A DNA stretch of 64,000 nucleotides from assembly GCF_900163635.1 (NCBI RefSeq), contig NZ_FUID01000078.1, positions 1 through 64,000 of the forward strand, read 5' to 3'. The position numbers and the translations under genes are program-made. This DNA is from Leucobacter sp. 7(1) (GTDB lineage: Bacteria; Actinomycetota; Actinomycetes; Actinomycetales; Microbacteriaceae). This document shows, in pieces, positions 25,281-40,670 of the stretch; positions within the stretch are counted from its first letter, which is position 1, and every line of letters starts with the position of its first letter. Under the pieces are notes generated by a model that worked only from the letters and a program-made list of their open reading frames with translations, was not told the DNA's origin and did not search any database.

Positions 25281-26332
25281 GAGCGGGCCCCTTTCCGATT
25301 GAGTTGGATCAGGAGGAGGATCAGGATCGGAGCACCGAGCACGCCGGTGACGATCCCGACCGGCGTGCGTCCGCCAAACAGGTACTGGCCCGCAAAGTCC
25401 GCAGCGAGCACCAGGAGCGCTCCGGTCAGTCCAGCAGGGAGCAGGAGGGAGGTGCCCGGGCCAGCCAAGCGCGCCGCGATCGGACCGGCCATGAACGCAA
25501 CGAACATGATCGGCCCGCAGGCCGCAGTGGCGAATGCGAGAAGCACAACCGCGGCAACGATGAGCCCGATCCGACTGCGGGTCACGGTGACCCCCAGGGC
25601 CTGCGCTGTCGCCTCTCCCACACGCAAGAGTTCAAGCTCCCGCGTGCGGCTCAGCAGGACTGGCACGGCAACGAGGCACGCGATTGCGAGCGGCAGCACG
25701 CTCTCCCAGCTCGCACCACCCAGACTCCCTGTGAGCCACTGCATGGCGCGCTGGATGTCCCACTCCACGGCGCGCGCCAGCATGTATGAGGTGACGCTTT
25801 GCAGGATCGCGGCCGTGCCGATCCCGATCAGGATGAAGCGCATGCCCGTGAACCCGCCACGCTGCGACAGCAGAAAGATCGCGAGCGCCGTTGCGAGCGC
25901 GCCGGTAAGCGCAAGCGCCGAGCTGAACGTCTCGTTCAGCCCCAGCACGATAATGCCGAACACGGCTGCTGCGCCCGCTCCCGCCGCAATGCCGAGGATG
26001 TCTGGCGAAGCGAGAGGATTGCCGAGCAGCGTTTGGAACGTGGTGCCAGCGATCCCGAGCGCGAAGCCCGCAAGCACGCCGAGGGTGGCCCGAGGCAAGC
26101 GGAGCTCCCCGACCGTGAACACCGCGCCGCCCTGAGCCTGCCCAGTTACAACACCCCAAACCTGATCAAGTCCGTACACCGTGCGCCCCAGCGTCACGCT
26201 CGCCACAAATGCGAGGAGCAACGCAACAATCAGGATCGCGATGACAATCCCGCGCCGCCGTGCCCGCTGCCGCCGTCCAGCGACAACCAGCTCGGTCGCG
26301 GACGCCTGCGAATCCGGTACGCGCGCGCTCAC
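25277..26332 (-). CDS. iron-siderophore ABC transporter permease (second)
   Basis: 351-residue FecCD-family permease with about nine to ten TM helices. Family features are RLPRATLGVLAGFALGIAGTTFQTLLGNPLASPDILGIAAGA and the ATPase-contact region ALGVTVTRSRIG, plus GPIMFVAFMAGPIAARL. GTG 26332 overlaps the upstream permease stop by GTGA; frames further upstream have no site. Forms the channel as a heterodimer with the next gene. Confidence 0.92.
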   Translation of the reverse strand: MSARVPDSQASATELVVAGRRQRARRRGIVIAILIVALLLAFVASVTLGRTVYGLDQVWGVVTGQAQGGAVFTVGELRLPRATLGVLAGFALGIAGTTFQTLLGNPLASPDILGIAAGAGAAAVFGIIVLGLNETFSSALALTGALATALAIFLLSQRGGFTGMRFILIGIGTAAILQSVTSYMLARAVEWDIQRAMQWLTGSLGGASWESVLPLAIACLVAVPVLLSRTRELELLRVGEATAQALGVTVTRSRIGLIVAAVVLLAFATAACGPIMFVAFMAGPIAARLAGPGTSLLLPAGLTGALLVLAADFAGQYLFGGRTPVGIVTGVLGAPILILLLIQLNRKGARS

Positions 26333-27348
26333 AGCGATCCCACCCGGGTACGCCGCACGATCCAGATGAGGAACGGCGCGCCGATGAGCGCGGTGACAAC
26401 TCCCACTTCCACGTCTGCAGGGCGGGTAATGAGTCGGCCGGTCACATCCGCCGCCACGAGCAACAGGGCTCCGCCGAGCGCGGACAGAGGCAGTAGCCAC
26501 CGGTGGTCAGGCCCGAACAGCGCACGGCACACGTGCGGCACCAAAAGCCCCACAAATCCGATCGGACCCGCGACTGCAGTCGCCGCACCGCAGAGCACGA
26601 CGGCGGCGATCCCCGCGAATGTACGGGTCCGCATGACCGACTCCCCCAGCCCCGTGGCGACGTCGTCGCCGAGCGCAAGCGCATTCATCCCCCGGGCAAG
26701 CAGGGCGCACAGCACCGCACCCACGAGGAGCCCGGGAAGGAGCACCCCAATGCTTTCCCAGCTCGCCCCACCCACACTTCCGACCCGCCAAAACTGGAAG
26801 GTGCGCAGCAGGTCGACACGGGGCAGCATGATCGCGTTCGTGAGCGACACGAACGCGGCACCGCACGCGGCACCCGCGAGCGCTAAGGCAAACGGGCTCC
26901 GGCTGCTCGCAGATACACCGCGCTGGCCGAGCCCGCCGATGACGTACACGGCCACCGCGGCGACTGCTGCTCCCGCGATGGCGAGGGCCATCAGCGCAAA
27001 CGGGCGGTGCAGTCCAAAGAAGCTCAGTCCCATCACTACCGCGAGCGCCGCTCCTGTGGAGACGCCCAGGATTCCGGGCTCCGCCAACGGGTTGCGCGTG
27101 ATCGCCTGCATGGTGGCACCGGAGAGCGCGAGGGCTGCCCCGACAAGCACTGCCAACACCGTACGCGGGACCCGCTTCACGACCGCTGCGGAGTCAACAG
27201 TGCTGGCGTCTCCACGCAGCCCCGCCAAGACCTCATCGATGCCCACGATGCGCGCGCCGAGCGCAATCGAGCACACGCAGAGCAGCGCGAGCACCGCGCA
27301 TCCCAGGAGCAGCCAGGCGAGCGGGTGCCGCCGAGCCGCCGCCGTCAC
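26329..27348 (-). CDS. iron-siderophore ABC transporter permease (first)
   Basis: 339-residue FecCD-family permease. RVPRTVLAVLVGAALALSGATMQAITRNPLAEPGILGVSTGA is the conserved N-terminal block, and GPIGFVGLLVPHVCRALFG the C-terminal one. GTG 27348 overlaps the substrate-binding gene stop by 4 bp. It partners with the permease encoded just downstream. Confidence 0.92.
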   Translation of the reverse strand: MTAAARRHPLAWLLLGCAVLALLCVCSIALGARIVGIDEVLAGLRGDASTVDSAAVVKRVPRTVLAVLVGAALALSGATMQAITRNPLAEPGILGVSTGAALAVVMGLSFFGLHRPFALMALAIAGAAVAAVAVYVIGGLGQRGVSASSRSPFALALAGAACGAAFVSLTNAIMLPRVDLLRTFQFWRVGSVGGASWESIGVLLPGLLVGAVLCALLARGMNALALGDDVATGLGESVMRTRTFAGIAAVVLCGAATAVAGPIGFVGLLVPHVCRALFGPDHRWLLPLSALGGALLLVAADVTGRLITRPADVEVGVVTALIGAPFLIWIVRRTRVGSL

Positions 27349-28385
27349 TCTGCAGCCGCGGCGAGCACGCCGAAGTACTCGTCGATTCCCCAACCAATCG
27401 ACAGCGGCGAGGGATTCGCGGACGCTGCCAGTGGCGTGGAGTCTTCGAGGATTGCGATCCGACCCTCCGCGATCGCGGGGATCTGGGCGAGGAGCGGATC
27501 GGCCTGGAGCTGCGCAGCAAGCTCCCCGTCCGGATCACCGTACGTCACGAACACGTCCACGTCTGCGAATCGGTCGGCGACGTCCGAGCTCAGTTCGAGG
27601 TAGAACTCCTCCGTGCGTGCGCTCTCAGTCTCGACAACCTCAGGCTGCGGCAAGCCGAGCCCTGCGAGGAATCCAGGGCGCGTGTCGTGCACTGTGTAGA
27701 AACCGATCTTCGACAGATCTGAGGGGTTCATGAACGCGAAGAGGATCTTTTGATCCGCGAGTGTCGGGTGCGCCGCGAGTGATGCGTCGACGGTGTCTTC
27801 AAGTTCTGCAACGAGCTGCTCGCCCTCGGCTTCGAGACCCAGTGCGGTGGCGTCGAGCCGGATCATGTCGGACACCGAGGTACCCCAGGGTGTCTCAGGG
27901 TACGCAACCACAGGGGCGATCTTCGAGAGTGTGTCGTAGTCTTCTTCACTGAGACCGGAATACGCCGCGAGGATCACGTCGGGGTTTGTGTCCGCGACAG
28001 CCTCGAAATCGATGCCGTCAGTTTCGTCGAAGAGCACCGGAGTCTCGGCATCGAGCTCAGTCAGGCGACCCTCGACCCACGGCAGGACACCATCGATCCC
28101 GCCGTCATCTCCCCAGGTTGCCTTACTCATCCCGACCGGCACGATTCCGAGCGCGAGGGGCACCTCGTGGTTGGCCCAGGCAACCGACGCTACGCGCTCC
28201 GGTGCTTCCGGGATCGTGGTTGTGCCAAATGCGTGCTCGATTGTCACGGGGAACTCGGCGCTCCGTGGGACGCTCTGCGCGCCGCCCGCGTCCTCTTCCG
28301 GACCGCCTGTCGCCGAGCACGCGGCCAGCGGAAGAGTGCAGAGGGCAATGGCTGCGGCGGAAGCGAGCAGGCGAGAAACGCGCAC
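27345..28385 (-). CDS. iron-siderophore ABC transporter substrate-binding lipoprotein
   Basis: 346-residue FecB/FepB-like binding protein. The signal peptide ends in LPLAAC, lipidated Cys at residue 23. The mature domain opens with FPVTIEHAFGTTTIPEAPERVASVAWANHEVPLALG, the usual periplasmic-binding fold of class III proteins, and has DVILAAYSGLSEEDYDTLSKIAPVVAYP. GTG 28385 follows GAAAGGA at five bases; an ATG further upstream in frame would place the signal peptide too far inside. First gene of the operon, preceded by an iron box. Confidence 0.92.
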   Translation of the reverse strand: MRVSRLLASAAAIALCTLPLAACSATGGPEEDAGGAQSVPRSAEFPVTIEHAFGTTTIPEAPERVASVAWANHEVPLALGIVPVGMSKATWGDDGGIDGVLPWVEGRLTELDAETPVLFDETDGIDFEAVADTNPDVILAAYSGLSEEDYDTLSKIAPVVAYPETPWGTSVSDMIRLDATALGLEAEGEQLVAELEDTVDASLAAHPTLADQKILFAFMNPSDLSKIGFYTVHDTRPGFLAGLGLPQPEVVETESARTEEFYLELSSDVADRFADVDVFVTYGDPDGELAAQLQADPLLAQIPAIAEGRIAILEDSTPLAASANPSPLSIGWGIDEYFGVLAAAAE

Positions 28386-28458
28386 GAGAGTCCTTTCAGG
28401 GCGACCGATCCGGTCAAGCATGGGTCGCGCGAACGTCTCGCGCGCCACATCACATGAT

Positions 28459-28475
28459 GGTAAGGCCAACCTTAG
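28459..28475 (-). promoter_or_regulatory. DtxR/IdeR-type iron box
   Basis: Read on the operon strand the site is CTAAGGTTGGCCTTACC, a near-palindrome close to the DtxR/IdeR consensus TTAGGTTAGSCTAACCTAA. It lies about 75 bp upstream of the siderophore-binding lipoprotein gene and predicts repression when Fe(II) is plentiful. Confidence 0.75.
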
Positions 28476-28510
28476 TTGTCAAGTACGCTCCGCAATGATC
28501 GGGCAGATTC

Positions 28511-29461
28511 TCACTCAGGCGACGCCTCAGCCCCGCCTGCCGGCGCGGGAATCTCGGCGATCGCGCCACCGGCCTGCGGGTGGAAGCGAGCCAGTCCCAC
28601 CACACCGATCACGGCAACCACTCCGGAGAGGGCGTACGCGACCACGGCCCACGCGGGCGCTCCCGCCGCCTCGTGCAGCACCACGATCCCGATCAACACG
28701 GCCACAATGGGGTCGATCACAGTGAGGCCGGCGACCACAAGGTCGGGCGGCCCCGACGAGTAAGCGTTCTGCACGAACACCATACCGAGCAGCGCTCCGA
28801 CAAGGAGGGCTGCCACACAGACCCAAGTGAGCCACTCGAACTCGCCCTGCTGCAGCCGCCCGATCACTGCCTTCGCAAAGGTCGCAACGAAGCCGTACAG
28901 CACGCCGGCACCCACAATGTACATGAGCGCGAAACCGCGATGCCGGAAGGCGAGAAACAGCGCAAAGGCGATCACAAGAACGATTCCGTAGGTCACGAGA
29001 ATCGTCATGAGCTTCGCATCCGTGACCGGCTGATCACGGGCGGTAAAGGCGGCGATCGTCACGAACGCGACAATCCCGAGCACCGCGAGTCCCAGGGACG
29101 CCCGCACCCGTTTTCCCAGGTGCACGCCACTCATTCGGGAATTCAAGATCGAGGTGATGATCAGTCCGGCAACACCAATGGGCTGGACGATGATCAGCGG
29201 GGACAACGCCAGCGAGCCGATCTGAAACAGCACCGCCAGACCCAAGAGCACCGTACCCACGACCCAGGAAGGTCGGGTCAGGAGGCTCCTGATGTGGGCC
29301 CAGGAGAGTCCGGACCCGGCGCTCTCCCCCACAATTCGCTCGACCTTGTTCAGGCCGCGAGACTGGTACTGCGCGCCAAAGGCGAGCAAGCCAGCCCCGA
29401 TGAGGGCTAGCGGAATGCCCAGGAACTGTTTCGGATCGAGCTCGCTGACGTGTTCGATCAT
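28511..29461 (-). CDS. DMT superfamily transporter (NIPA/EamA-like)
   Basis: 316-residue membrane protein with about nine TM helices. [14 protein letters not shown] after the first helix and [22 protein letters not shown] resemble the NIPA-like branch of the drug/metabolite transporters, which in eukaryotes moves Mg2+. The second half has [19 protein letters not shown], a typical EamA-type segment. ATG 29461 overlaps the gmk stop (ATGA), placing it at the end of the pyr-gmk run. The substrate cannot be assigned. Confidence 0.8.
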   Translation of the reverse strand: MIEHVSELDPKQFLGIPLALIGAGLLAFGAQYQSRGLNKVERIVGESAGSGLSWAHIRSLLTRPSWVVGTVLLGLAVLFQIGSLALSPLIIVQPIGVAGLIITSILNSRMSGVHLGKRVRASLGLAVLGIVAFVTIAAFTARDQPVTDAKLMTILVTYGIVLVIAFALFLAFRHRGFALMYIVGAGVLYGFVATFAKAVIGRLQQGEFEWLTWVCVAALLVGALLGMVFVQNAYSSGPPDLVVAGLTVIDPIVAVLIGIVVLHEAAGAPAWAVVAYALSGVVAVIGVVGLARFHPQAGGAIAEIPAPAGGAEASPE

Positions 29462-30429
29462 GCCCGCGGGGATTCCCCGGCCGCGGCGGGGATGCCACCG
29501 CGCATGATCTCGACGAGGCGAGCCGCTGCAAGCGGCACCTCGTCGTTCACGATGACCTCGTCGAACTCTTCCGCGGCCGCGAGCTCGATCTTTGCGGTCT
29601 CGAGACGGCGTGCGCGTTCTTCGGAATCTTCGGTGCCGCGGCCGACAAGCCGGTTCACGAGTTCATCCCAGCTCGGCGGTGCAAGAAACACGAGGCAAGC
29701 CTCGGGCATGCTCGCCCGCACCTGCCGCGCACCCTGCAGGTCGATCTCCAGCAGCATCAGTTCACCGGCCTCGGCCGCAGCGAGCACGGGGCCGCGTGGC
29801 GTCCCATAACGGTACTTGTTATGCACCGTCGCCCACTCCAGCAGCTCGCCAGCGGCAAGCATTCGGTCAAAGCCCTCGTCGGAGACGAAGAAGTAGTGCT
29901 CGCCCTCGACTTCACCGGGCCGCGGCGCACGCGTCGTTGCCGACACTGACAGCCGCACCTCGGGATAGTGCTCCCGAATGTACGCCGCCACCGTGCCCTT
30001 ACCCACCGCTGTGGGACCGGCCAGCACCGTAAGCGGCGGGCGACCCGCGCGGAGCTCCGCGCCCGTGCGCGCGCGCACGAAACGTTCGAGACGCTCGCGC
30101 TGCAGCACCCCCAAGCCTCCGAGCCGCTTTCGCTCGGAGATATCGAGCTGCTCACGCACTCGTTCCGCTTTCACCACGCCGATCGCGGGGAAAGAAAGGA
30201 GGAAGTCGGTGATCCGCAGCGTTGCCGCGGGGGTCCCGTCCTCATCCGCCTGCGCCAGGACACGCAGTGGCGATACCTCACCACTGCGCAGCCGACGCTT
30301 CAGATCCGCGCGCGCCTGACGCGCCGCAATCGCGGCCCGGTTTGCCGCCACACGATCCACCGTGGGCATGTCACGTGCCGCGCGGTTCTCTGGACTACTC
30401 ATCTGGTCTCCACTCGTCATTTCTCCCAC
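29458..30429 (-). CDS. gmk: guanylate kinase with N-terminal actinobacterial IHF domain
   Basis: 323 residues, about 120 more than a normal guanylate kinase. Residues about 25-125 look like the actinobacterial integration host factor (mIHF): basic helices, then [22 protein letters not shown] and [20 protein letters not shown]. The kinase follows, with P-loop GPTAVGKGT at 138-146, [21 protein letters not shown] for GMP binding and [13 protein letters not shown]. It phosphorylates GMP to GDP; the added domain should bind DNA. GTG 30429 follows AGGAGG; ATGs at 30420 and 30402 are alternatives. Confidence 0.92.
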   Translation of the reverse strand: MGEMTSGDQMSSPENRAARDMPTVDRVAANRAAIAARQARADLKRRLRSGEVSPLRVLAQADEDGTPAATLRITDFLLSFPAIGVVKAERVREQLDISERKRLGGLGVLQRERLERFVRARTGAELRAGRPPLTVLAGPTAVGKGTVAAYIREHYPEVRLSVSATTRAPRPGEVEGEHYFFVSDEGFDRMLAAGELLEWATVHNKYRYGTPRGPVLAAAEAGELMLLEIDLQGARQVRASMPEACLVFLAPPSWDELVNRLVGRGTEDSEERARRLETAKIELAAAEEFDEVIVNDEVPLAAARLVEIMRGGIPAAAGESPRA

Positions 30430-30453
30430 CAGTGTGCCCCTCCTAACAGGGTG

Positions 30454-31307
30454 TCACACCGTGAGCGCCGTCGCCACGGCTTCGGCCCGATCGCGCACCC
30501 GCGCGTCGAGCCCCTGTGCGCCTCCGCTGAGGACGCTGCGTGATTCGTTGGCGAGCAGCGCCCACCCGAGACCACCGAAAATCGCCCCCGCATCTTCGAT
30601 TCGGGCGCCCTGGGCACCAAAGCCGGGTGCGAGCACCGGCAAGGCCGGGCGAGCGGGGGGCGCGGACACGTCGATCCCGAAGTCCGCGAGCCGCAGCGTC
30701 GCCCCGAGGACCACACCGACCGAATTCACGTGATCATCGGCGGGGTTCCCGGCGGCCAGCGCGTCCTGCACCATCGCCTGCGCGATCGTGCGGCCGTCCG
30801 CGCGCACAGCTTGCTGCACGTCACGGGCTTCGGGGTTCGAGGTTGCAGCAAGCACAAACAGCCCCTTTCCGTGGTCCTGCACGTAGCCAAAGGCGCCGGC
30901 AAGACTCCCGAAGCCCTGGTACGCGGTGACAGTCATGGCGTCGGCTTCGAGCGGCGAGCCGGGCCGCAGCCACGCGTCTGCGTACGCCGCGAAGCTCGTG
31001 CCAATATCGCCACGCTTCACATCGGCGACCACAAGGACCCCGGCCTCTCGCGCATCCGCGAAGATGCGCTCAAGCGCCACGAACCCAGCGGAACCGAACC
31101 GCTCGAAAAATGCGATCTGCGGCTTCACGCAGGCCGCTACGCCGGCGGCGGCCGCGATCACATCGCGGCCCATCCGCTCGGCCCCGGCCGCATCGTCGGG
31201 GAGCCCCCAATCGGCGAGCAACGGCGCGTGGGGGTCAATCCCCACGCACAGGTGCCGCTTCGCGGCGAGTTCCGAGGCGAGCCGGGTGCCGAACGGAATC
31301 GCGCTCA

Positions 31308-31308
<1 letters not shown>
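30454..31308 (-). CDS. pyrF: orotidine-5'-phosphate decarboxylase, type 2
   Basis: 284-residue enzyme for the last step of UMP synthesis (OMP to UMP). LCVGIDPHAPLLADWG near the start and the catalytic VADVKRGDIG mark the longer mycobacterial/type 2 form (about 280 residues against 230 in E. coli). LAATSNPEARDVQQ and VLAPGFGAQGA line the phosphate site. ATG 31308 overlaps the carB stop by one base. Part of the PyrR-controlled operon. Confidence 0.95.
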
Positions 31309-34613
<3,305 letters not shown>

Positions 34614-34618
34614 ACTTC

Positions 34619-35827
34619 TTAGGCTCCCTGAATTGTGGTGTCGGCGGCTGCGGCGCGGTCTTGGACCAGGGCGCGGAAGCGATCGAACAGGTAGAAGGCG
34701 TCGTGCGGGCCGGCGGCGGCCTCAGGGTGGTACTGCACCGAGAACGCGGGGATGTCGAGGCACTCAAGTCCCTCGACAACCTGGTCGTTCAGGCTGACAT
34801 GGCTCACCTGTACGCGGCCGAAGCCCTCGGGTGAATCCACGGTCCCCTCGATCGGCACGTCCACGGCGAAACCGTGGTTCTGTGCGGTGATCTCGACCCG
34901 ACCGGTGCGCTTATCCATGACCGGCTGGTTGATCCCGCGGTGGCCGAAGGGCAGCTTGTAGGTGTCGAAGCCGAGCGCACGGCCCAGCAGCTGGTTGCCG
35001 AAGCAGATCCCAAAGTACGGCACGCCGTCGCGCAGCAACGCGCGCAACAGCTCCACGTGGCCGGTGCTTGCCGCGGGATCGCCGGGGCCGTTCGAGTAGA
35101 ACAGAGCGTCGGGCGCGAGCGCGCGGATCTCCTCGAGCGTGGTGCTCGCGGGCAGAACGGTCACATCGAAGCCGTGATCCGCCAGGTAGCCGACTGTCGC
35201 GCGCTTGATGCCGAGATCGAGTACCGCGATGGAGCCCACCCGGTCGACGCCCTCGGTGACAGGCACCTCGTAGCGCTCCGGCGTGGTGACCTCTTCGGAG
35301 AGGTTCTTCCCCGCCATGCCACCCTGCTCGCGCACGAGGGCCAGCTGATCCTCGTCGGAGAGCGTGAAGTCGGGCCCCGAGAACACGCCTGCGCGCATCG
35401 CGCCAGCGGAACGGATCTTCCGCGTCACCGCACGCGTGTCGACGCCGGAGATACCGACAACCCCGTCACCGACGAGGTCCTCGTCGAGCGAGCGCTCGGC
35501 GCGGAAGTTCGAGATCCGGCGCGCTGGGTCGCGGACCACAAAGCCGGACACCCAGATCTTGCGCGATTCCATGTCCGTGTCGTTGACGCCCGTGTTGCCA
35601 ATGTGCGGCGCCGTCATCAACACGATTTGGCCGGCGTAGGACGGATCCGTGAGCGTCTCCTGGTAGCCGGTCATGCCGGTCGAGAAGACGACCTCGCCAA
35701 GCGTGCGTCCGGTGGCACCGTAGGCTCGTCCGGTGTAGCGCGTGCCGTCCTCAAGTACGAGCACCGCGGCACCCTGGGTAGCCGCGGAAACTGGCGGTAC
35801 CGTCACTTCGGTCGTATTCGTGGTCAC
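34619..35827 (-). CDS. carA: carbamoyl-phosphate synthase small chain
   Basis: 402-residue glutamine amidotransferase subunit. The N-terminal CPSase_sm domain is seen in [18 protein letters not shown] and [19 protein letters not shown]. The class I GATase domain has the nucleophile Cys in [12 protein letters not shown] and the His in SVQYHPEA. It releases ammonia for CarB. GTG 35827 overlaps the upstream membrane-protein stop (GTGA). It is in the usual actinobacterial place between that gene and carB. Confidence 0.97.
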   Translation of the reverse strand: MTTNTTEVTVPPVSAATQGAAVLVLEDGTRYTGRAYGATGRTLGEVVFSTGMTGYQETLTDPSYAGQIVLMTAPHIGNTGVNDTDMESRKIWVSGFVVRDPARRISNFRAERSLDEDLVGDGVVGISGVDTRAVTRKIRSAGAMRAGVFSGPDFTLSDEDQLALVREQGGMAGKNLSEEVTTPERYEVPVTEGVDRVGSIAVLDLGIKRATVGYLADHGFDVTVLPASTTLEEIRALAPDALFYSNGPGDPAASTGHVELLRALLRDGVPYFGICFGNQLLGRALGFDTYKLPFGHRGINQPVMDKRTGRVEITAQNHGFAVDVPIEGTVDSPEGFGRVQVSHVSLNDQVVEGLECLDIPAFSVQYHPEAAAGPHDAFYLFDRFRALVQDRAAAADTTIQGA

Positions 35828-36378
35828 GCGTCCTCCTGGGTCGTGGTCTGAGTGGTTGTGTGTGCGGTGCCCGGTACGAGCACCGCCGTGATTGCGTCCG
35901 CGAAGCGCTGCTGCTCCGCCGGATCCGCGAATCGAAAACTGGATTCGACCGGTCGCCCGGCCTGCGTGCCGGAACCCGCGAGCTGCCACTGCAGCAACGA
36001 GAGCCCATCCCGTTCGACTGCCTTGCCCACGCGGCCCGATGCCGTCCCGGTGCCGCGAAGTTGGGCCCGCGGGATCAACACGGGGGCCTCCCCCGTGACC
36101 GCCACGGAAACGCCGTCACCGCGGACGATCACCTCAGCGAAGCCCTTGTAGCGCAGGCCGGGCACCGCAACGCGCTCGAGGGGCGCACCCTCGGGCGTCG
36201 TGGACACATAGCTGGCGCGCGGGAAGCTGGCGAGTACCTCGCCGGACAGCGGCACCCCCGCGATGGCTGTGGTGTCACGCGCGTCGCGCCGCGTTCGCCC
36301 GCGCCACGCGATCCACATGCCGGCAAACGCCAGGATGGCGATCGCTGACATCATGATGATGAAGCTTGTGCGACTCAT
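35824..36378 (-). CDS. membrane-anchored PH-like protein of the pyr operon
   Basis: 184 residues: one N-terminal TM (about 5-25, [20 protein letters not shown]), then a soluble beta-rich domain with [23 protein letters not shown] and LLQWQL, which resembles bacterial PH-like domains. A protein of this type sits between pyrC and carA in other actinobacteria (for example Rv1382 in Mycobacterium tuberculosis). Its role is unknown; the position suggests a link to pyrimidine synthesis, or simple conservation of synteny. Both ends overlap neighbours by 4 bp. Confidence 0.85.
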   Translation of the reverse strand: MSRTSFIIMMSAIAILAFAGMWIAWRGRTRRDARDTTAIAGVPLSGEVLASFPRASYVSTTPEGAPLERVAVPGLRYKGFAEVIVRGDGVSVAVTGEAPVLIPRAQLRGTGTASGRVGKAVERDGLSLLQWQLAGSGTQAGRPVESSFRFADPAEQQRFADAITAVLVPGTAHTTTQTTTQEDA

Positions 36379-37774
36379 GAAACAACCTCCGTGGTGTGGT
36401 CCTGGCGAGCCCCCGCGGCGAGGGCGGCAGCGGCCACCGTTGCGGTGTCAACGAGTTCCCCGCCGTCGACGGTGAGGTAGCCGCGGCGCATCGTGAAGGC
36501 GATCCGGCCGGGCAACTCCATGCCGAGATAGGGCGAGTTGCTGCTCAGTCCCTGTAGCCTGTCGAGATCGAACGTGCTCGAACCGCTCGGATCGACAAGC
36601 ACGAGGTCCGCGGGCTGGCCCACTGCAAGCTCGGTCGGGTGGCCTGCAAGACCGCCGATCTGCGCGGGGCGCTGTGAGAGCAGCGTTTCGAGTTCAGCCC
36701 AGCTCGTGTGCCCCTCGGCGACAAGCGTGAGGAGCGCGATCGGGAGCGCGGACTCAAGCCCGACCATCCCGAACGCGGCGGCATCCCACTCGCACTCTTT
36801 CGCCTCGATCGGGTGCGGGGCGTGGTCTGTGGCGATGATGTCGATGACCCCATCGGCGACAGCCTGCCGCAGCGCCCGCACGTCGGCCTCGCGCCGGAGC
36901 GGGGGGTTGACCTTGTACCGAGCATCGTAGCTGCGCACAAGTTCCTCGGTGAGGATCAGGTGGTGCGGGGTCACCTCGGCGGTGACCTGCACGCCGCGCG
37001 CCTTCGCCCACCGCACGACCTCGACAGAGCCCGCCGTGGACAGGTGGCAGATGTGAAGCCGGGCGCCCGTGTGCTCGGCGAGCAGCACGTCGCGGGCGAT
37101 GATCGATTCTTCCGCGACGGCGGGCCACCCCTTGAGACCGAGCTCACTCGAGAGCGCACCCTCGTTCATCTGCGCCCCCTCGGTGAGGCGCGGATCCTGC
37201 GCGTGCTGCGCGATCACACCACCGAAGGTCGTCACGTACTCGAGCGCGCGGCGCATGAGCATGGGGTCGTGGACGCATTTGCCGTCATCCGAGAACACGC
37301 GGACCTGAGCGCGCGACTGGGCCATCGCGCCAATCTCACTGAGCTTTTCGCCCGCGAGGTCTTCGGTGACCGCACCAATGGGGCGGACCGTGGCGTAGCC
37401 CGCGGCGTCGCCCAGCGTCTGCACCTGTTCGACCACACCCGCCGTGTCCTGCACAGGCAGGGTGTTTGCCATCGCGAATACGCTCGTGAACCCACCGGCC
37501 GCAGCCGCTCGCGTTCCTGTGAGGACGGTTTCCGACTGTTCAAAGCCGGGCTCGCGCAGGTGCGTGTGGAGATCGACGAGACCGGTCAGCGCAACAAGAC
37601 CGTCAGCCTCGATGACGCGCTCCCCCGGCACTGCGACGAGCCCGGTGCCACGCTCGACGATCGTGCCGTCGACAACACGCAGGTCCACAGGTTCAGCCGA
37701 CGCAAGCTCGGCACCGCGCTCGGTGAGCGACGCGGCAAGGCGCGCACCGCGGATCAGGAAGCCTGGCTGTGCGG

Positions 37775-37778
<4 letters not shown>
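36375..37778 (-). CDS. pyrC: dihydroorotase
   Basis: 467-residue amidohydrolase, third step of pyrimidine synthesis. Metal ligands are visible in [18 protein letters not shown] and ATDHAPH, and the VTPHHL segment carries a further His. The length and motif order fit the class I (long) dihydroorotase of Gram-positives. The last 60 residues include the family's [19 protein letters not shown] strand. Both ends overlap neighbouring genes by ATGA. Confidence 0.96.
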
Positions 37779-39365
<1,587 letters not shown>

Positions 39366-39386
39366 AAAGAAAAGCTGTTCCTCCCC

Positions 39387-39392
39387 AGCATA
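39387..39392 (-). promoter_or_regulatory. -10 box of the pyr operon promoter
   Basis: TATGCT read leftward, between the nusB terminator and the PyrR hairpin. It predicts a start near 39380 and a leader of about 53 nt. A GGGAG near the predicted start could pair with the CTCCC arm of the PyrR hairpin as an alternative fold. No good -35 is visible. Confidence 0.5.
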
Positions 39393-39398
39393 GCGGAT

Positions 39399-39452
39399 CC
39401 CGGAGCGAATCCCGGCCACACGACTCCTCGTGGGACCGGGATTCACTCCGGG
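39399..39452 (-). terminator. terminator after efp-nusB
   Basis: A 17-bp stem with one mismatch (39399-39415 with 39436-39452), GC-rich, directly downstream of the nusB stop codon. Confidence 0.7.
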
Positions 39453-39468
39453 AGCGCAGTGCAGGTTC

Positions 39469-39885
39469 TTAGTTTCGGGCGTGGTCCGCGACGCGGCCCA
39501 GCACTCCGTTGACAAAGCGACCGGAGTCGTCTGTCGAGTATTCCTTTGCGAGTTCCACGGCCTCGTCAATGGCGACGGGCGTGGGCACCTCGGCATTGAA
39601 CAGAATCTCCCAGGAGGCCAGGCGCAGCAGCGCCCGGTCCAGGTGCGGCATCCGCTCCAGGGTCCAGCCCTGTGCGTAGCTCGTGATCAGCTCGTCGATC
39701 TCATCGCGGTGGTCGCTCACCCCGTCGACAATCTCGCGCGCGTACAGCCACGAGGCAGCTCGATCGGGCTCGCTCGCGGCGCGCTTCGATTCAGCGTTCA
39801 CGATCACGGCGATTGATTCGCCGCGCAGATCAGCCTGGTACAGCATGTCCAGGGCGCGCTTGCGCGCCTTTGTCCGTGCCGACAA
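39469..39885 (-). CDS. nusB: transcription antitermination factor NusB
   Basis: 138 residues, all-helical NusB fold: ARTKARKRALDMLYQADLRGE at the start with the Arg-rich boxA RNA-binding face, DRALLRLASWEILFN and VAIDEAVELAKEYSTDDSGRFVNGVLGRV. It binds S10 and boxA in rRNA operons. The start is TTG 39885, two bases after the efp stop; no other start keeps the conserved N-terminus, and translation is probably coupled to efp. Confidence 0.94.
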   Translation of the reverse strand: MSARTKARKRALDMLYQADLRGESIAVIVNAESKRAASEPDRAASWLYAREIVDGVSDHRDEIDELITSYAQGWTLERMPHLDRALLRLASWEILFNAEVPTPVAIDEAVELAKEYSTDDSGRFVNGVLGRVADHARN

Positions 39886-39887
39886 GG

Positions 39888-40451
39888 TTAGTCGTTGACC
39901 CGGCCGAGGTAGTCACCCGTGCGGGTGTCAACCTTGACCTTGGTGCCGGCGTTAAGGAACAGCGGAACCTGAATCTCAGCACCGGTCTCGAGCGTTGCGG
40001 GCTTCGTGCCACCCGTGGAGCGGTCGCCCTGCAGGCCGGGTTCGGTGTAGGTCACCTCGAGCACCACGGATGCGGGCATCTCGAGGTAGAGGGGCTCACC
40101 ATCGTGGAGGCCGATCTGCACCTGCTGGCTCTCCAGCATGTAGTTGGCCGCGTCGCCGACGACAACCGAGGAGACCGTGATCTGGTCGTAGTCGGTCTGG
40201 TCCATGAATACGAAGTCTGCGCCGTCCTGGTACAGGTACTGGAAGTCGCGGCGGTCGACGTTTGCGGTTTCGATCTTCGCGCCCGCGTTGTAGGTCTTAT
40301 CGATGATCTTGCCGGAGACAACGTTCTTCTGCTTGGTCCGAACGAACGCGCCACCCTTGCCCGGCTTCACGTGCTGGAACTCGATCACGCTCCAGAGCTG
40401 GCCAGCCTCCTTGATCACGGTGCCGTTCTTGATGTCGTTCGAGGATGCCAT
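39888..40451 (-). CDS. efp: elongation factor P
   Basis: 187 residues in three beta-barrel domains. The tip loop that enters the ribosome reads [10 protein letters not shown], with the Lys of PGKG in the position that is modified in some bacteria. It rescues ribosomes stalled at polyproline. ATG 40451 follows GGAG. A TAGAAT -10 candidate lies at 40503-40508, predicting a leader of about 45 nt. Confidence 0.97.
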   Translation of the reverse strand: MASSNDIKNGTVIKEAGQLWSVIEFQHVKPGKGGAFVRTKQKNVVSGKIIDKTYNAGAKIETANVDRRDFQYLYQDGADFVFMDQTDYDQITVSSVVVGDAANYMLESQQVQIGLHDGEPLYLEMPASVVLEVTYTEPGLQGDRSTGGTKPATLETGAEIQVPLFLNAGTKVKVDTRTGDYLGRVND

Positions 40452-40658
40452 GCAGGGGTTCTCCGGATTCTGTGAGGTACGAGCGCTGAAGTGCGCCGAA
40501 TCATTCTACACCCGCCGCCGAGAATCCGATTTCGCGCCGCATGAGGGAACCAAAGGCTCAAAACTGGCATTTCGAGGGGATGCACAATCGTTCGCCCGGG
40601 AACCTCGGCCCCATGGCATGCACCCCACAACTCCCGCCCGCTACACACGTCGCTCCCC

Positions 40659-40664
40659 TAGGCT
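40659..40664 (+). promoter_or_regulatory. -10 box of leaderless promoter (thioesterase)
   Basis: TAGGCT, then CGCTCC, then ATG 40671. No Shine-Dalgarno sequence. Confidence 0.5.
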
Positions 40665-40670
40665 CGCTCC

